Notes: generated from the sequence alone by a model not told the origin. DNA of 64,000 nucleotides from Comamonas fluminis (GCF_019186805.1 NZ_CP066783.1:1169501-1233500); one strand, 5' to 3'; positions 1 to 8,418 are shown, counted from the first letter of the stretch. Numbers and translations are program-made.

Positions 1-1827
1 GGCTTGTGCGTCGGCATACATCTTCTCGCCCAGCTTCTGGGAGACCGTCATCAGAGCCGTAGTCTTGGCGTCAATGGCGTCCTTGTCTTCAGCCTTCAGA
101 GCTTCTTCCAGTTCCTTCACGGCAGCTTCGATGGCTGTCTTTTCAGCAGCATCGAGCTTGTCGCCGTGCTCGGACAGGCTCTTCTTGACGCTGTGAACAG
201 CGGCTTCGCCCTGGTTCTTGGCAGTCACCAGTTCCAGCTTCTTCTTGTCGTCGGCAGCGTTCAGCTCGGCGTCCTTGACCATCTTCTGGATTTCGTCTTC
301 CGACAGGCCAGAGTTTGCCTTGATGGTGATCTTGTTTTCCTTGCCGGAAGCCTTGTCCTTGGCAGAGACGTTCAAGATACCGTTGGCATCGATATCGAAG
401 GTCACTTCGATCTGGGGCACGCCACGGCCTGCGGGTGGAATGCCTTCCAGGTTGAACTCGCCCAGCAGCTTGTTGGCGCTGGCGATTTCACGCTCGCCCT
501 GGAACACCTTGATGGTCACGGCGGGCTGGTTGTCTTCAGCGGTTGAGAAGGTCTGTGCGAACTTCGTAGGAATGGTCGTGTTCTTGCTGATCATCTTGGT
601 CATGACGCCGCCCAGGGTTTCAATGCCCAGAGACAGAGGAGTCACGTCCAGCAGCAGCACGTCGGAACGCTCGCCACCCAGCACCTGGCCTTGCACGGCA
701 GCGCCCACGGCCACGGCTTCGTCAGGGTTCACGTCCTTGCGGGGGTCCTTGCCGAAGAATTCCTTGACCTTTTCCTGCACCTTGGGCATGCGGCTCATAC
801 CGCCGACCAGGATGATGTCATCGATGTCGGACACGGAGATGCCGGCGTCCTTGATGGCAGTACGGCAAGGCGCAATCGTGCGCTCGATCAGGTCGTCCAC
901 CAGGCTTTCCAGCTTGGCACGGGTCAGCTTGATGTTCAGGTGCTTGGGGCCTGTGGCATCGGCGGTGATGTAGGGCAGGTTGATATCGGTCTGTGCGGAG
1001 TTCGACAGCTCGATCTTGGCCTTTTCAGCAGCTTCCTTCAGGCGCTGCAGGGCCAGCACGTCCTTGGACAGGTCAACGCCTTGTTCCTTCTTGAACTCGT
1101 CGATGATGTAGCCAATGATGCGCTGGTCGAAGTCTTCGCCTCCCAGGAAGGTGTCGCCGTTGGTCGACAGCACTTCGAACTGCTTTTCGCCATCCACGTC
1201 AGCGATTTCGATGATGGACACGTCAAACGTACCGCCACCCAGGTCATACACGGCCACCTTGCGGTCGCCCTTGCCGGACTTGTCCAGGCCAAAGGCCAGC
1301 GCAGCAGCGGTAGGCTCGTTGATGATGCGCTTGACTTCCAGACCAGCGATACGGCCAGCGTCCTTGGTGGCCTGGCGCTGTGCGTCGTTGAAGTACGCAG
1401 GCACGGTGATGACAGCTTCGGTCACGGCTTCGCCCAGGAAGTCCTCGGCGGTCTTCTTCATCTTGCGCAGCACTTCAGCGCTGATCTGGGGAGGAGCCAG
1501 CTTTTCGTCGCGCACTTGCACCCAGGCGTCGCCGTTGTCAGCCTTGATGATCTGGAAGGGCATCAGGCCGATGTCCTTTTGCACTTCAGCTTCGTCGAAC
1601 TTGCGGCCGATCAGACGCTTGGCAGCGTAGATGGTGTTCTTGGGGTTGGTGACAGCCTGACGCTTGGCCGAGGCGCCCACCAGAATTTCGCCGTCGTCCT
1701 GATAGGCGACGATGGAGGGAGTGGTGCGCGCACCTTCGCTGTTCTCGATCACGCGGGTGTTGTTGCCGTCCAGGATGGCAACGCAGCTATTGGTCGTACC
1801 CAGGTCAATACCGATGATTTTTCCCAT
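1..1827 (-). CDS. dnaK: Molecular chaperone DnaK (Hsp70), 3' end cut by window edge
   Basis: ATP-dependent cytoplasmic chaperone that folds and rescues proteins together with DnaJ and the exchange factor GrpE. The reverse-strand translation starts at ATG 1825-1827 with [19 protein letters not shown], the Hsp70 phosphate-1 signature, and stays open for 609 codons to the window edge. The family is usually about 640-650 residues, so roughly the last 35-40 residues (the lid tail) lie outside. A GGAGAG ribosome site precedes the start by a few bases. It follows grpE on the same strand with a 116-bp gap that contains its own heat-shock promoter candidate. The usual next gene, dnaJ, would be outside the window. 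Identification is secure. Confidence 0.98.
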   Translation of the reverse strand, partial: MGKIIGIDLGTTNSCVAILDGNNTRVIENSEGARTTPSIVAYQDDGEILVGASAKRQAVTNPKNTIYAAKRLIGRKFDEAEVQKDIGLMPFQIIKADNGDAWVQVRDEKLAPPQISAEVLRKMKKTAEDFLGEAVTEAVITVPAYFNDAQRQATKDAGRIAGLEVKRIINEPTAAALAFGLDKSGKGDRKVAVYDLGGGTFDVSIIEIADVDGEKQFEVLSTNGDTFLGGEDFDQRIIGYIIDEFKKEQGVDLSKDVLALQRLKEAAEKAKIELSNSAQTDINLPYITADATGPKHLNIKLTRAKLESLVDDLIERTIAPCRTAIKDAGISVSDIDDIILVGGMSRMPKVQEKVKEFFGKDPRKDVNPDEAVAVGAAVQGQVLGGERSDVLLLDVTPLSLGIETLGGVMTKMISKNTTIPTKFAQTFSTAEDNQPAVTIKVFQGEREIASANKLLGEFNLEGIPPAGRGVPQIEVTFDIDANGILNVSAKDKASGKENKITIKANSGLSEDEIQKMVKDAELNAADDKKKLELVTAKNQGEAAVHSVKKSLSEHGDKLDAAEKTAIEAAVKELEEALKAEDKDAIDAKTTALMTVSQKLGEKMYADAQA

Positions 1828-1867
1828 AATTCTCTCCGTAATCTGTTGAATGTTTGCTTGAAAGTCA

Positions 1868-1895
1868 GTTAGGGGCGCTTGCGAATGTCTTCAAG
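1868..1895 (-). promoter_or_regulatory. Candidate sigma-32 promoter in front of dnaK
   Basis: Read on the minus strand, CTTGAAG (plus 1889-1895) is followed after 13 bases by CCCCTAAC (plus 1868-1875). This resembles the RpoH consensus CTTGAAA-N13-CCCCATnT in both elements and in spacing. It lies in the grpE-dnaK gap about 40 bases before the dnaK start, so dnaK could be transcribed on its own as well as from grpE. This is a motif match only. Confidence 0.5.
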
Positions 1896-1943
1896 AGCTC
1901 TTGTGCACAATATTTGCGCCCTGACTTGTGAAATCTGCGAGGC

Positions 1944-2489
1944 TTAGCCCTGAGCCACGGTAACCAGTGCGGGGCGCAGGATGCGGTCTGCAATCATGTA
2001 GCCCTTTTGCAGCACGGACACCACGGTGTTGGCAGGCTGCTCGGCAGGCACCATGCTGATGGCCTGATGGTGGTGAGGGTCGAACTTCTCGCCAGCCGCG
2101 GGGTTGATGGCCAGAACCTTGTTGCGCTCCAGAGCGGAATTGAGCTGGCGCAGTGTGGCGTCAGAGCCTTCGCGCAGTTGCTCAGGTGTGGCGTTCTGGA
2201 TGGACAGGGCGGCATCCAGGCTGTCGATCACGGGCAGCAGGCTTTCCGCAAAGCTTTCGATGCCGAACTTGCGGGCCTTGGCCACGTCTTCTTCAGAGCG
2301 GCGGCGCACGTTCTCGGCTTCGGCCTTGGCGCGCAGATACTGGTCGGCCAGATCGCTGCTCTTGGCCTTGAGTTCTTCCAGCTCAGCCTTCAGACGCTCC
2401 AGTTCGTCCGACGCGTTGGCGGCCATTGCGGCTTCCACTTCCTCTGGGCTGGCGTCATTGAATGGATTGGGGTTGTTGTTCTCGGTCAT
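1944..2489 (-). CDS. grpE: Nucleotide exchange factor GrpE
   Basis: GrpE dimer that releases ADP from DnaK during the chaperone cycle. The 181-residue protein is of usual length. An acidic, low-complexity N-terminus (residues 1-30) leads into a long charged helix (about 30-75, rich in Glu, Lys and Leu, including [20 protein letters not shown]), which is the coiled-coil stalk of the family. The C-terminal beta domain carries the conserved segment [20 protein letters not shown]. The start is ATG at 2487-2489. It heads the grpE-dnaK unit and is divergent from the rpsF operon, with 263 bp between the two starts. Identification is secure. Confidence 0.97.
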   Translation of the reverse strand: MTENNNPNPFNDASPEEVEAAMAANASDELERLKAELEELKAKSSDLADQYLRAKAEAENVRRRSEEDVAKARKFGIESFAESLLPVIDSLDAALSIQNATPEQLREGSDATLRQLNSALERNKVLAINPAAGEKFDPHHHQAISMVPAEQPANTVVSVLQKGYMIADRILRPALVTVAQG

Positions 2490-2533
2490 AGGTGGTGAAG
2501 GTTTCTCAAAACTTGGATCAATCTAGTGACTAG

Positions 2534-2559
2534 ATATGCACTGGCAGGCTTATTTCAAG
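2534..2559 (-). promoter_or_regulatory. Candidate sigma-32 promoter for grpE
   Basis: On the minus strand ACTTGAAA (plus 2553-2560) is followed after 11 bases by GTGCATAT (plus 2534-2541). The first element matches the RpoH -35 box and the second matches five of the eight -10 positions, including the CATnT core. It sits about 45 bases before the grpE ATG. A small inverted repeat ATCTAG-TGA-CTAGAT (2521-2535) overlaps the -10 side. Motif evidence only. Confidence 0.45.
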
Positions 2560-2597
2560 TCTTGCCATTTGGCAGGGCTAGCAGGCCGCAGTGCAGG

Positions 2598-2617
2598 GGT
2601 TTCAAGGGCTTGAAACC
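2598..2617. repeat. Perfect inverted repeat GGTTTCAAG-GG-CTTGAAACC between divergent operons
   Basis: Two perfect 9-bp arms (2598-2606 and 2609-2617) separated by GG. Each arm presents the CTTGAAA string of a heat-shock -35 element, one per strand, and the repeat lies between divergently read grpE and rpsF. It could be an operator or paired -35 boxes. No good -10 partner is seen on either side at ideal spacing. Confidence 0.6.
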
Positions 2618-2703
2618 GTATTGCCCTGAGATATATCCCGGGTTTTTACGGTGCTAAGTGTACAGATAGTCTGAGGCTCAGATAGAATCTAACGTTTTGC
2701 CTT

Positions 2704-2731
2704 GCCGCACCACTGTCGACGCGTGGGCGGC
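2704..2731 (+). promoter_or_regulatory. GC-rich leader hairpin before rpsF, candidate S6:S18-binding leader
   Basis: GCCGC (2704-2708), a single bulged A (2709) and CCAC (2710-2713) pair with GTGG (2723-2726) and GCGGC (2727-2731) around a 9-base loop. The hairpin ends 9 bases before the AAAGGAG ribosome site of rpsF (2741-2747). Many bacteria carry an mRNA structure here that binds the S6:S18 complex and represses the operon. Position and shape fit that idea, but the diagnostic motif was not verified. Confidence 0.45.
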
Positions 2732-2752
2732 GTTTTCCCAAAAGGAGTCGAT

Positions 2753-3115
2753 ATGCGTCATTACGAAATCGTTTTGTTGATCCATCCGGATCAAAGCGAG
2801 CAAGTTCCTGCAATGCTGGAGCGCTACAAGGGCATGATTACCGCTGGTGGCGGTAAGGTGCACCGTGAAGAGGACTGGGGCCGCCGTCAGCTGGCCTACA
2901 TGATCAACAAGCTCGCCAAGGCTCACTACCTGTGCCTGAACATCGAAGCCGACCAGGCTGTGATGGCTGAACTGGAACACGCCTTCAAGTTCAACGATGC
3001 TGTGCTGCGTCACCTGACTGTGCAGAAGAAGAAGGCTGATACAGCCGCTTCCGCCATGATGAAGACCGTTGAGCGCGAAGAAGCTCGCAAGGCCAACCAG
3101 GCCGAGCACGCTTAA
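2753..3115 (+). CDS. rpsF: 30S ribosomal protein S6
   Basis: Small-subunit protein that pairs with S18 on the platform of the 30S subunit. The translation is 120 residues beginning [19 protein letters not shown], the standard S6 opening, and contains [12 protein letters not shown], the usual central segment. The ATG at 2753 is chosen because AAAGGAG (2741-2747) sits 5 bases upstream and because family members start here; an in-frame extension to 2702 has no support. First gene of rpsF-priB-rpsR-rplI. The C-terminal tail after residue 100 is charged and Ala-rich. Identification is secure. Confidence 0.98.
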   Translation: MRHYEIVLLIHPDQSEQVPAMLERYKGMITAGGGKVHREEDWGRRQLAYMINKLAKAHYLCLNIEADQAVMAELEHAFKFNDAVLRHLTVQKKKADTAASAMMKTVEREEARKANQAEHA

Positions 3116-3138
3116 GCTTGCATCCAGACTCTGAAGGA

Positions 3139-3429
3139 GTGCAAAACCGCGTTGTGCTGACGGGTGCCCTGGGCGAGCAAGCTGCTCTGCGCTACACACC
3201 CGCTGGACTGCCCGCCCTTGAGCTGCGAATTGAACACAGTTCCCAGCAGCAGGAAATGGGCAATGCACGCAACGTCACCGCATCGGTAAAGGCTGTGGCC
3301 TTTGGCCCGCTGGCTGAAAAGCTGGCCCGCCAGGCTCCGGGTAGCGAATGGACCTTTCAAGGTTTTCTGGCTACCCCGCGCAACAGCAAGATGCTGGTTC
3401 TGCACATTCAGGACATCCAACAAAACTAA
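3139..3429 (+). CDS. priB: Primosomal replication protein N (PriB)
   Basis: Single-stranded-DNA-binding OB-fold protein of the replication-restart primosome, encoded in the S6 operon of many beta- and gammaproteobacteria. The reading frame shows VQNRVVLTGALGEQAALRY and ends LVLHIQDIQQN, matching the N-terminal strand and overall size (about 96 residues) of PriB. GTG 3139 aligns with the first residue of relatives (MTNRLVLSG in E. coli), but AAGGAG (3134-3139) lies too close to serve it. TTG 3118 or GTG 3154 are therefore alternatives, and the start is uncertain. Placed between rpsF and rpsR, as expected. Confidence 0.85.
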   Translation: MQNRVVLTGALGEQAALRYTPAGLPALELRIEHSSQQQEMGNARNVTASVKAVAFGPLAEKLARQAPGSEWTFQGFLATPRNSKMLVLHIQDIQQN

Positions 3430-3447
3430 TTTTCAAGAGGTCCAGAA

Positions 3448-3729
3448 ATGGCCACGTTCAAGAAATTCAACAAGGACAAGCGTCCTAAGCGCAACACCCA
3501 GTCGCTGCTGTTCAAGCGCAAGCGCTTCTGCCGCTTCACCGTTGCCGGTGTGGAAGAGATCGACTACAAGGATGTCGACACACTGCGTGACTTCATCGCC
3601 GAAAACGGCAAGATTGTGCCCGCACGCCTGACCGGCACGCGCGCCATCTACCAGCGTCAGCTGAACACAGCCATCAAGCGCGCTCGCTTCCTGGCTCTGG
3701 TTCCTTACTCTGACCAGCACAAGATCTAA
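3448..3729 (+). CDS. rpsR: 30S ribosomal protein S18
   Basis: S18 binds next to S6 on the 30S platform. The 93-residue product has the family core: the segment around [19 protein letters not shown], then [19 protein letters not shown] and the basic C-terminus [19 protein letters not shown]. It is slightly longer than the E. coli protein (75 residues) because of an N-terminal extension rich in Lys, Arg and Asn, common in Burkholderiales. GAGG (3437-3440) lies 7 bases before ATG 3448. Third gene of the operon, 18 bp after priB. Confidence 0.98.
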   Translation: MATFKKFNKDKRPKRNTQSLLFKRKRFCRFTVAGVEEIDYKDVDTLRDFIAENGKIVPARLTGTRAIYQRQLNTAIKRARFLALVPYSDQHKI

Positions 3730-3740
3730 GGAGTCCAACC

Positions 3741-4193
3741 ATGCAAGTTATTCTGCTCGACAAGGTTGTGAACCTGGGTAACCTGGGCGATATCGTCAAG
3801 GTCAAGGACGGCTACGCTCGCAACTTCCTGATCCCTTCGGGCGCTGCCCGTCGTGCGACTGAAGCTGCCAAGGCCGAATTCGAAGCCAAGCGCGCTGAGC
3901 TGGAAAAGGCTGCTGCTGAAAAGCTGGCTGCTGCTCAAGCTCTGAGCGAAAAGCTGAACGGCGCTGCCGTGAAGATCACTCAGAAGGCCGGCGTTGACGG
4001 TCGTCTGTTTGGTTCTATCACCAATGCTGACATCGCTGAAGAACTGACCAAGGCTGGCTACGCTGTGCACAAGGCACAGGTTCGCATGCCTAACGGTCCT
4101 ATCAAGATGGTTGGCGACGCCACTGTGGTGGTGGCTCTGCACACTGATGTGTCCGCAGAAGTCTCCGTCTCCGTGTTCGGCGACCACTCCTAA
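3741..4193 (+). CDS. rplI: 50S ribosomal protein L9
   Basis: Large-subunit protein that binds 23S rRNA near the L1 stalk. The 150-residue product begins [19 protein letters not shown] and continues [16 protein letters not shown], the L9 N-domain signature. A long charged connecting helix follows (about 45-75, rich in Ala, Glu and Lys) and then the C-terminal domain. AAGGAG (3728-3733) precedes the start. It is 11 bp after rpsR and is followed by a clear terminator, so it closes the rpsF operon. Confidence 0.98.
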   Translation: MQVILLDKVVNLGNLGDIVKVKDGYARNFLIPSGAARRATEAAKAEFEAKRAELEKAAAEKLAAAQALSEKLNGAAVKITQKAGVDGRLFGSITNADIAEELTKAGYAVHKAQVRMPNGPIKMVGDATVVVALHTDVSAEVSVSVFGDHS

Positions 4194-4219
4194 TTCAGAC
4201 TCGTTTCTGAATCGGCAAG

Positions 4220-4248
4220 AAACCGCCTTCGGGCGGTTTTTTGTTTTT
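4220..4248 (+). terminator. Rho-independent terminator of the rpsF-rplI operon
   Basis: AAACCGCC (4220-4227), loop TTCG, GGCGGTTT (4232-4239) and a T-rich tail to 4247. This is a textbook stem with a UUCG tetraloop, 27 bp after the rplI stop. The following stretch to 4431 holds a small hairpin GTCACC-TTC-GGTGAC (4280-4294) and otherwise only the untranslated lead to dnaB. Confidence 0.92.
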
Positions 4249-4431
4249 GGACGCTGCTCAGTGTTCCAGTGTTTTTATAGTCACCTTCGGTGACGGTGTT
4301 GCCGCCTCCCGCTACGATGGAGGGCTTGCCCCAAGGAATAGAACTTACGCAGACAAGGATGTGCCGGAAGTGCTTTCCTTGAGGCGGAGCTTTTGCCTGA
4401 ACCTGATTTGCGCAAGTCGTGAAGGAGTCTC

Positions 4432-5883
4432 ATGTCGTCTGTTATGCCCCCGCTTGATATGGAAGATGATGCGTTTGCGCCGCTGCCAGGGCCTGGTGTC
4501 GCTGGCTCCGCTGCAGATCCGCAAGTGGCGCAACTGCGTGTGCCGCCGCATTCCATGGAGTCGGAGTCTTCGGTGCTGGGCGGCCTGCTGCTGGACAACA
4601 ACGCCTGGGACCGCGTGGGGGATATGCTCAAGCCTGCGGACTTCTACCGCAGCGAGCATCAGCTGATCTTCGAAGCCATCGGCAAGATGATCAATGAGAG
4701 CAAGCCTGCAGACGTGATTACCGTTTACGAGCGCTTGCAGGGCATGGGTAAGGCCGAAGAAATTGGCGGCCTGCTGTATCTGAACCAGCTGGCGCAATAT
4801 GTGCCCAGCGCTACCAATATTCGCCGCTATGCGGAAATCGTGCGTGAGCGCTCGATTCTGCGTCGCCTGGTAACGACCAGCGACGAGATTGCAACCAACG
4901 CGTTCAATCCTCAGGGCAAGTCGGTCAAGGACATTCTGGAGCAGGCCGAGCAGAAGATCTTCGCCATTGGTGAAGAAGGCTCGCGCATGAAACAGGGCTT
5001 TCAGTCGCTGGATACGCTGGTGGTCGATCTGCTGGATCAGGTTCAGGAGATGGCTGACAACCCCATGGACGTGACCGGCGTGCCCACGGGTTTTGTCGAT
5101 CTGGACCGCATGACGTCAGGCTTGCAGGCGGGTGATATGGTGGTTCTCGCGGCGCGTCCTTCCATGGGCAAGACCTCGTTTGCTGTGAATATTGCCGAGC
5201 ATGTGGCGCTTAACGAAGGCCTGCCGGTTGCCATCTTCTCCATGGAAATGGGTGCGGCCCAGCTGGCGGTTCGTATCGTTGGCTCCATTGGTCGCGTCAA
5301 TCAGGGCAATCTGCGTACCGGCAAGCTCAGTGATGATGAATGGCCGCGTCTGACCGAGGCGATCGAGCGCCTGCGCACGGTGTCGCTGCATATCGATGAA
5401 ACGCCGGGGCTGACGCCTATTGAGCTGCGCGCCAATGCCCGCCGTCTGGCGCGCCAGTGCGGCAAGCTGGGCTTGATCGTGGTGGACTACTTGCAGCTGA
5501 TGAGCGGCTCCGGCGGTGCAGGTGGCGACAACCGTGCGACCGAACTGGGCGAAATCTCCCGGGGCTTGAAGATGCTGGCCAAGGAGTTGCAATGCCCGGT
5601 GATTGCACTGTCTCAGCTCAACCGATCGGTGGAGCAGCGCACCGACAAGCGGCCCATGATGTCTGACCTGCGTGAATCCGGCGCTATCGAGCAGGACGCG
5701 GACATTATCATGTTCATTTACCGTGATGATTACTACAATAAAGATAGCAAGGAGCCCAATATTGCAGAGGTCATCATTGGCAAGCAGCGTAATGGCCCAA
5801 CGGGTACGGTAAAGCTTTTCTTCCAGAAGAATCAGACGCGTTTTGAAAATCTGGCTCCGGGCTACAGCACGGATGAGTATTAA
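4432..5883 (+). CDS. dnaB: Replicative DNA helicase DnaB
   Basis: Hexameric 5'-3' helicase that unwinds DNA at the replication fork. The protein is 483 residues, as usual. The N-terminal DnaB domain (about 37-140) follows a 35-residue Pro/Ala/Asp-rich extension. The RecA-like domain has Walker A ARPSMGKTS (about 241-249), Walker B GLIVVDYLQLM (about 345-355) and the motif QLNRSVEQR, plus the DLRESGAIEQDAD segment typical of DnaB. AAGGAG lies 6 bases before ATG 4432. It follows the rplI terminator, so it is probably transcribed separately. No intein interrupts it. Confidence 0.98.
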   Translation: MSSVMPPLDMEDDAFAPLPGPGVAGSAADPQVAQLRVPPHSMESESSVLGGLLLDNNAWDRVGDMLKPADFYRSEHQLIFEAIGKMINESKPADVITVYERLQGMGKAEEIGGLLYLNQLAQYVPSATNIRRYAEIVRERSILRRLVTTSDEIATNAFNPQGKSVKDILEQAEQKIFAIGEEGSRMKQGFQSLDTLVVDLLDQVQEMADNPMDVTGVPTGFVDLDRMTSGLQAGDMVVLAARPSMGKTSFAVNIAEHVALNEGLPVAIFSMEMGAAQLAVRIVGSIGRVNQGNLRTGKLSDDEWPRLTEAIERLRTVSLHIDETPGLTPIELRANARRLARQCGKLGLIVVDYLQLMSGSGGAGGDNRATELGEISRGLKMLAKELQCPVIALSQLNRSVEQRTDKRPMMSDLRESGAIEQDADIIMFIYRDDYYNKDSKEPNIAEVIIGKQRNGPTGTVKLFFQKNQTRFENLAPGYSTDEY

Positions 5884-5885
5884 AA

Positions 5886-5976
5886 CCATAGCTGCTAGCG
5901 TTGTATCCAAATGGGTTTCAGATAGAAAATAATCTGAAATCTATGAATAAAATGCGCTGACAGCTCATAAATTTAT
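5886..5976. repeat. Palindromic intergenic element with nested arms (Comamonadaceae-type repeat)
   Basis: The outer left arm ATAGCTGCTAGCG (5888-5900) is the imperfect reverse complement of CGCTGACAGCTCAT near 5957-5970. The inner arms TTTCAGAT and ATCTGAAA (within 5917-5940) form a central hairpin. The same architecture recurs at 26342-26427, and the outer-arm motif alone recurs in several other gaps. It sits directly after the dnaB stop. No coding potential is seen. Confidence 0.7.
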
Positions 5977-6000
5977 TGCGGCTGACTGCCGCAAAAATAA

Positions 6001-6038
6001 AAAAAGCCCGCAGGCCTTTGGCTGTGCGGGCTTTTTGT
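6001..6038. terminator. Bidirectional terminator between convergent dnaB and the 6052 gene
   Basis: AAAAAGCCCGCA (6001-6012) and TGCGGGCTTTTT (6025-6036) are perfect reverse complements around a short GC-rich middle. The stem is flanked by A-runs on one side and T-runs on the other, so it can stop transcription arriving from either strand. Confidence 0.9.
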
Positions 6039-6051
6039 TGGGTGGGAGGGA

Positions 6052-6459
6052 TCAGTGCCTGAGAACGTAGATCAGCAACCCCGTCAGGCAGATGCCAAGA
6101 ATGCCGCAGGCCCAGGCCAAGCGCTGCGCGCCGATGCGCAGGGCACCCACGGTGGCAACGATCTGGGTGTTTTGCTGGGCCAGCTTTTCGATGATCTCCA
6201 GTGACTGGCGCTGAGACTGTTCCAGCTGGGCAATGCGTGCTTCCTGCTGCTGAATCAGCTGCAGAGCCTGCTCGCCAGCCGATGCTGGTGGTGACAGGCG
6301 CTGGTCTTCCTGCCGCGCATCGGCTTCATGCTCGCGCGCCTCTTCCTGGGCGTCCTTTTTCTTGAGCATGCTCTGCGCGGCTTTCACCACCTGGGGCGTA
6401 GCCTTGATGACTTCGCTCCAGGGAACCATCTTGAGTGCACTGATCCAGCTGATCGCCAT
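6052..6459 (-). CDS. Unrecognised coiled-coil protein with a C-terminal membrane anchor
   Basis: I do not recognise a named family. The 135-residue product has an N-terminal part with MVPWSEVIKATPQVVKAAQ. Next come a charged, Glu/Gln/Ala-rich stretch (about 32-60) and a predicted coiled coil (about 62-100, LIQQQEARIAQLEQSQRQSL). The C-terminus is a single hydrophobic segment (about 114-132, LAWACGILGICLTGLLIYVL) ending in a basic tail. This suggests a tail-anchored inner-membrane protein. Its ATG (6457-6459) begins 3 bp after the stop of the upstream PIN-PhoH gene, so the two are very probably co-transcribed and perhaps linked in function. A bidirectional terminator follows. Confidence 0.8.
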   Translation of the reverse strand: MAISWISALKMVPWSEVIKATPQVVKAAQSMLKKKDAQEEAREHEADARQEDQRLSPPASAGEQALQLIQQQEARIAQLEQSQRQSLEIIEKLAQQNTQIVATVGALRIGAQRLAWACGILGICLTGLLIYVLRH

Positions 6460-6462
6460 GGC

Positions 6463-8199
6463 TTAGAGCACCTCGCTGGCGAAGTCAGCCAGGCGCGAGC
6501 GCTCGCCGCGCGCCAGTGTGATGTGGCCGCTATGAGGCCAGCCCTTGAAGCGGTCCACCACATAAGTCAGGCCGGAACTGCCTTCGGTCAGGTAAGGCGT
6601 ATCGATCTGGGCCAGATTGCCCATGCAGATGATCTTGGTGCCGGGGCCGGCACGTGTGATCAAGGTCTTCATCTGCTTGGGAGTCAGGTTCTGGGCTTCG
6701 TCGATGATGACGTACTTGTTCAGGAAGGTGCGACCGCGCATGAAGTTCATGCTCTTGATCTTGATACGGCTGCGAATCAGCTCATTGGTGGCTGCGCGCC
6801 CCCATTCGCCAGCGTTGCCGCCGTCGCCCTTGGCCAGAAACTCCAGGTTGTCGTCCAGTGCGCCCATCCAGGGGCCCATCTTTTCTTCTTCCGTGCCGGG
6901 CAGGAAGCCGATATCTTCGCCCACGCTCACCGTGGCACGGGTCATGATGATTTCGGTATAGCGGCGCTCGTCCAGCACCTGTGCCAGACCGGCGGCCAGA
7001 GCCAGCAGAGTCTTGCCGGTACCGGCTGTGCCTGTCAGTGTCACGAAGTCCACTTCGGGGTTGACCAGCAGATTCATGGCGAAGTTCTGCTCGCGGTTGC
7101 GTGTGGAGACGCCCCAGACAGCGTTTTTGGGGTTGCCAAAGTCACGCAGCGTCTTGAGCACGGCCGTCTTGTCGCGGATTTCGGTCACGCGCATATAGAG
7201 GCTGGGCTCGCCCGGTGCTTCGTAATAGACGAACTGATTGATCATCAGCGAATCCACGATGGCGCCGCTGACGCGATAGTAGGTAATGGCGCCTTCCTGC
7301 CAGCTCTCTACATTCTTGCCAGCCTTGGTCCAGAAGTCGGCGGGCAGGGCCATTGCGCCGGAATACAGCAGGTCGCCGTCTTCCAGCACCTTGTCATTCT
7401 GATAATCCTCGGCGGCCAGACCCAGTGCGCGTGCCTTGACGCGCATATTGATGTCCTTGGATACCAGAACAACTTCGCGGTCCTTGTGCTGCTCGCGCAA
7501 TGCGGCAACTACGCCAAGAATCTGGTTGTCAGCCTTGCCCTGGGGCAGGCTGTCGGGCAGGGCGGCATCCAGAGGGTTGGTCTGGAAGTACAGCGTGCCG
7601 GTTGCGCTCTTTTGGCCAGTGGCGTTCAGCGGCAGACCTTTTTCAAGGCCATCAGCGGGCTGGGATGCAACCAGCGAATCCAGTGTGCGGCTGACCTGGC
7701 GGCCATTGCGCGCCACTTCGGTCATGCCCTTTTTGTGGTTGTCCAGCTCCTCCAGCACGACCATGGGCAGGAAGATGTCGTGCTCTTCAAAGCGGAACAG
7801 GCTGGATGGGTCGTGCAGCAGCACGTTGGTATCCAGCACAAACAATGTGGTGGGGCCGCTACGCGCATTGCGTGCGCTGCGGGTGCGGCGCGCAGGCTTT
7901 TCGCTGCCAGCAGACGCTGCTGCAGGCTTGGTGCTGGCCTTGGTGGTCTTGCTGCTTGCTTCGGTGGGCTGCTTGGGCACGGTCTGGCCAGCGGCTTTGC
8001 TTGCAGGCTTGGTGGATGCCTTGGTTGTGCGCTTGGGCTTGGCGACTGCTTCTGCCGTCACTTGCGGCACGGGGATGTTGCTGGGCTCCAGATCGTCGTC
8101 AGCGACCGCGCTCTGCTTGGCAGCAGGCTTGCGGCTGGACAAAAAGGCTTCTGCGGAAAGCTTTGCGGCGCGGTGGCCGGGTGCGGGTGGCAGGGGCAT
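6463..8199 (-). CDS. PIN-PhoH fusion ATPase (PhoH2/YlaK type)
   Basis: About 578 residues. An Ala/Lys/Thr/Ser-rich, probably disordered N-terminus (1-115) is followed by a PIN nuclease-like domain opening LFVLDTNVLLHDPSSLFRFE (from about 119), with further acidic residues in MVVLEELDNHKKG and SKDINMRVKA. The C-terminal half is a PhoH P-loop ATPase with Walker A GTAGTGKTLLAL (about 391) and Walker B YVIIDEAQN. PIN-PhoH proteins in other bacteria have been linked to RNA unwinding and cleavage. ATG 8199 is preferred; a TTG at 8223 would add 8 residues. The disordered lead is longer than in the Bacillus relative. It is followed immediately by the 6052 membrane protein. Confidence 0.92.
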   Translation of the reverse strand: MPLPPAPGHRAAKLSAEAFLSSRKPAAKQSAVADDDLEPSNIPVPQVTAEAVAKPKRTTKASTKPASKAAGQTVPKQPTEASSKTTKASTKPAAASAGSEKPARRTRSARNARSGPTTLFVLDTNVLLHDPSSLFRFEEHDIFLPMVVLEELDNHKKGMTEVARNGRQVSRTLDSLVASQPADGLEKGLPLNATGQKSATGTLYFQTNPLDAALPDSLPQGKADNQILGVVAALREQHKDREVVLVSKDINMRVKARALGLAAEDYQNDKVLEDGDLLYSGAMALPADFWTKAGKNVESWQEGAITYYRVSGAIVDSLMINQFVYYEAPGEPSLYMRVTEIRDKTAVLKTLRDFGNPKNAVWGVSTRNREQNFAMNLLVNPEVDFVTLTGTAGTGKTLLALAAGLAQVLDERRYTEIIMTRATVSVGEDIGFLPGTEEEKMGPWMGALDDNLEFLAKGDGGNAGEWGRAATNELIRSRIKIKSMNFMRGRTFLNKYVIIDEAQNLTPKQMKTLITRAGPGTKIICMGNLAQIDTPYLTEGSSGLTYVVDRFKGWPHSGHITLARGERSRLADFASEVL

Positions 8200-8232
8200 A
8201 GTGGACGAACCGTTCCTCAACAAGATTCAAAA

Positions 8233-8268
8233 AGCACAAAGCCGCCTGGAAACCGAGGCGGCTTTGTG
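8233..8268 (-). terminator. Rho-independent terminator after bcp
   Basis: CACAAAGCCGCC (8235-8246) and GGCGGCTTTGTG (8257-8268) are perfect 12-bp arms. On the minus strand the stem is followed by GCTTTTT, giving a terminator for bcp transcription. It ends only about 34 bases before the PIN-PhoH start, so that gene must have its promoter in or very near this hairpin, or depend on readthrough. Confidence 0.85.
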
Positions 8269-8418
8269 TGGGTGAGCTGAAAAAACTGCATAGCACTGAG
8301 GCATGCCTCATTATGCATAGCTACCGGTGTGCGAAATCGGAATTTGCGGTTTCAGCTTGGTTAAAGACTTTGAAATACTTTGCGTGTATGGCAGCTCAAA
8401 GTCTTTACAGTGGCCGGA

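Noticed and set aside
4..1872. Plus-strand open frames opposite dnaK
   Set aside because: They read low-complexity Leu/Gly/His protein; the minus strand encodes an unmistakable DnaK.
6328..8280. 650-codon plus-strand frame opposite the PIN-PhoH gene
   Set aside because: Composition of a shadow frame (Gly/His/Cys/Leu-rich), while the minus strand shows PIN and Walker motifs.
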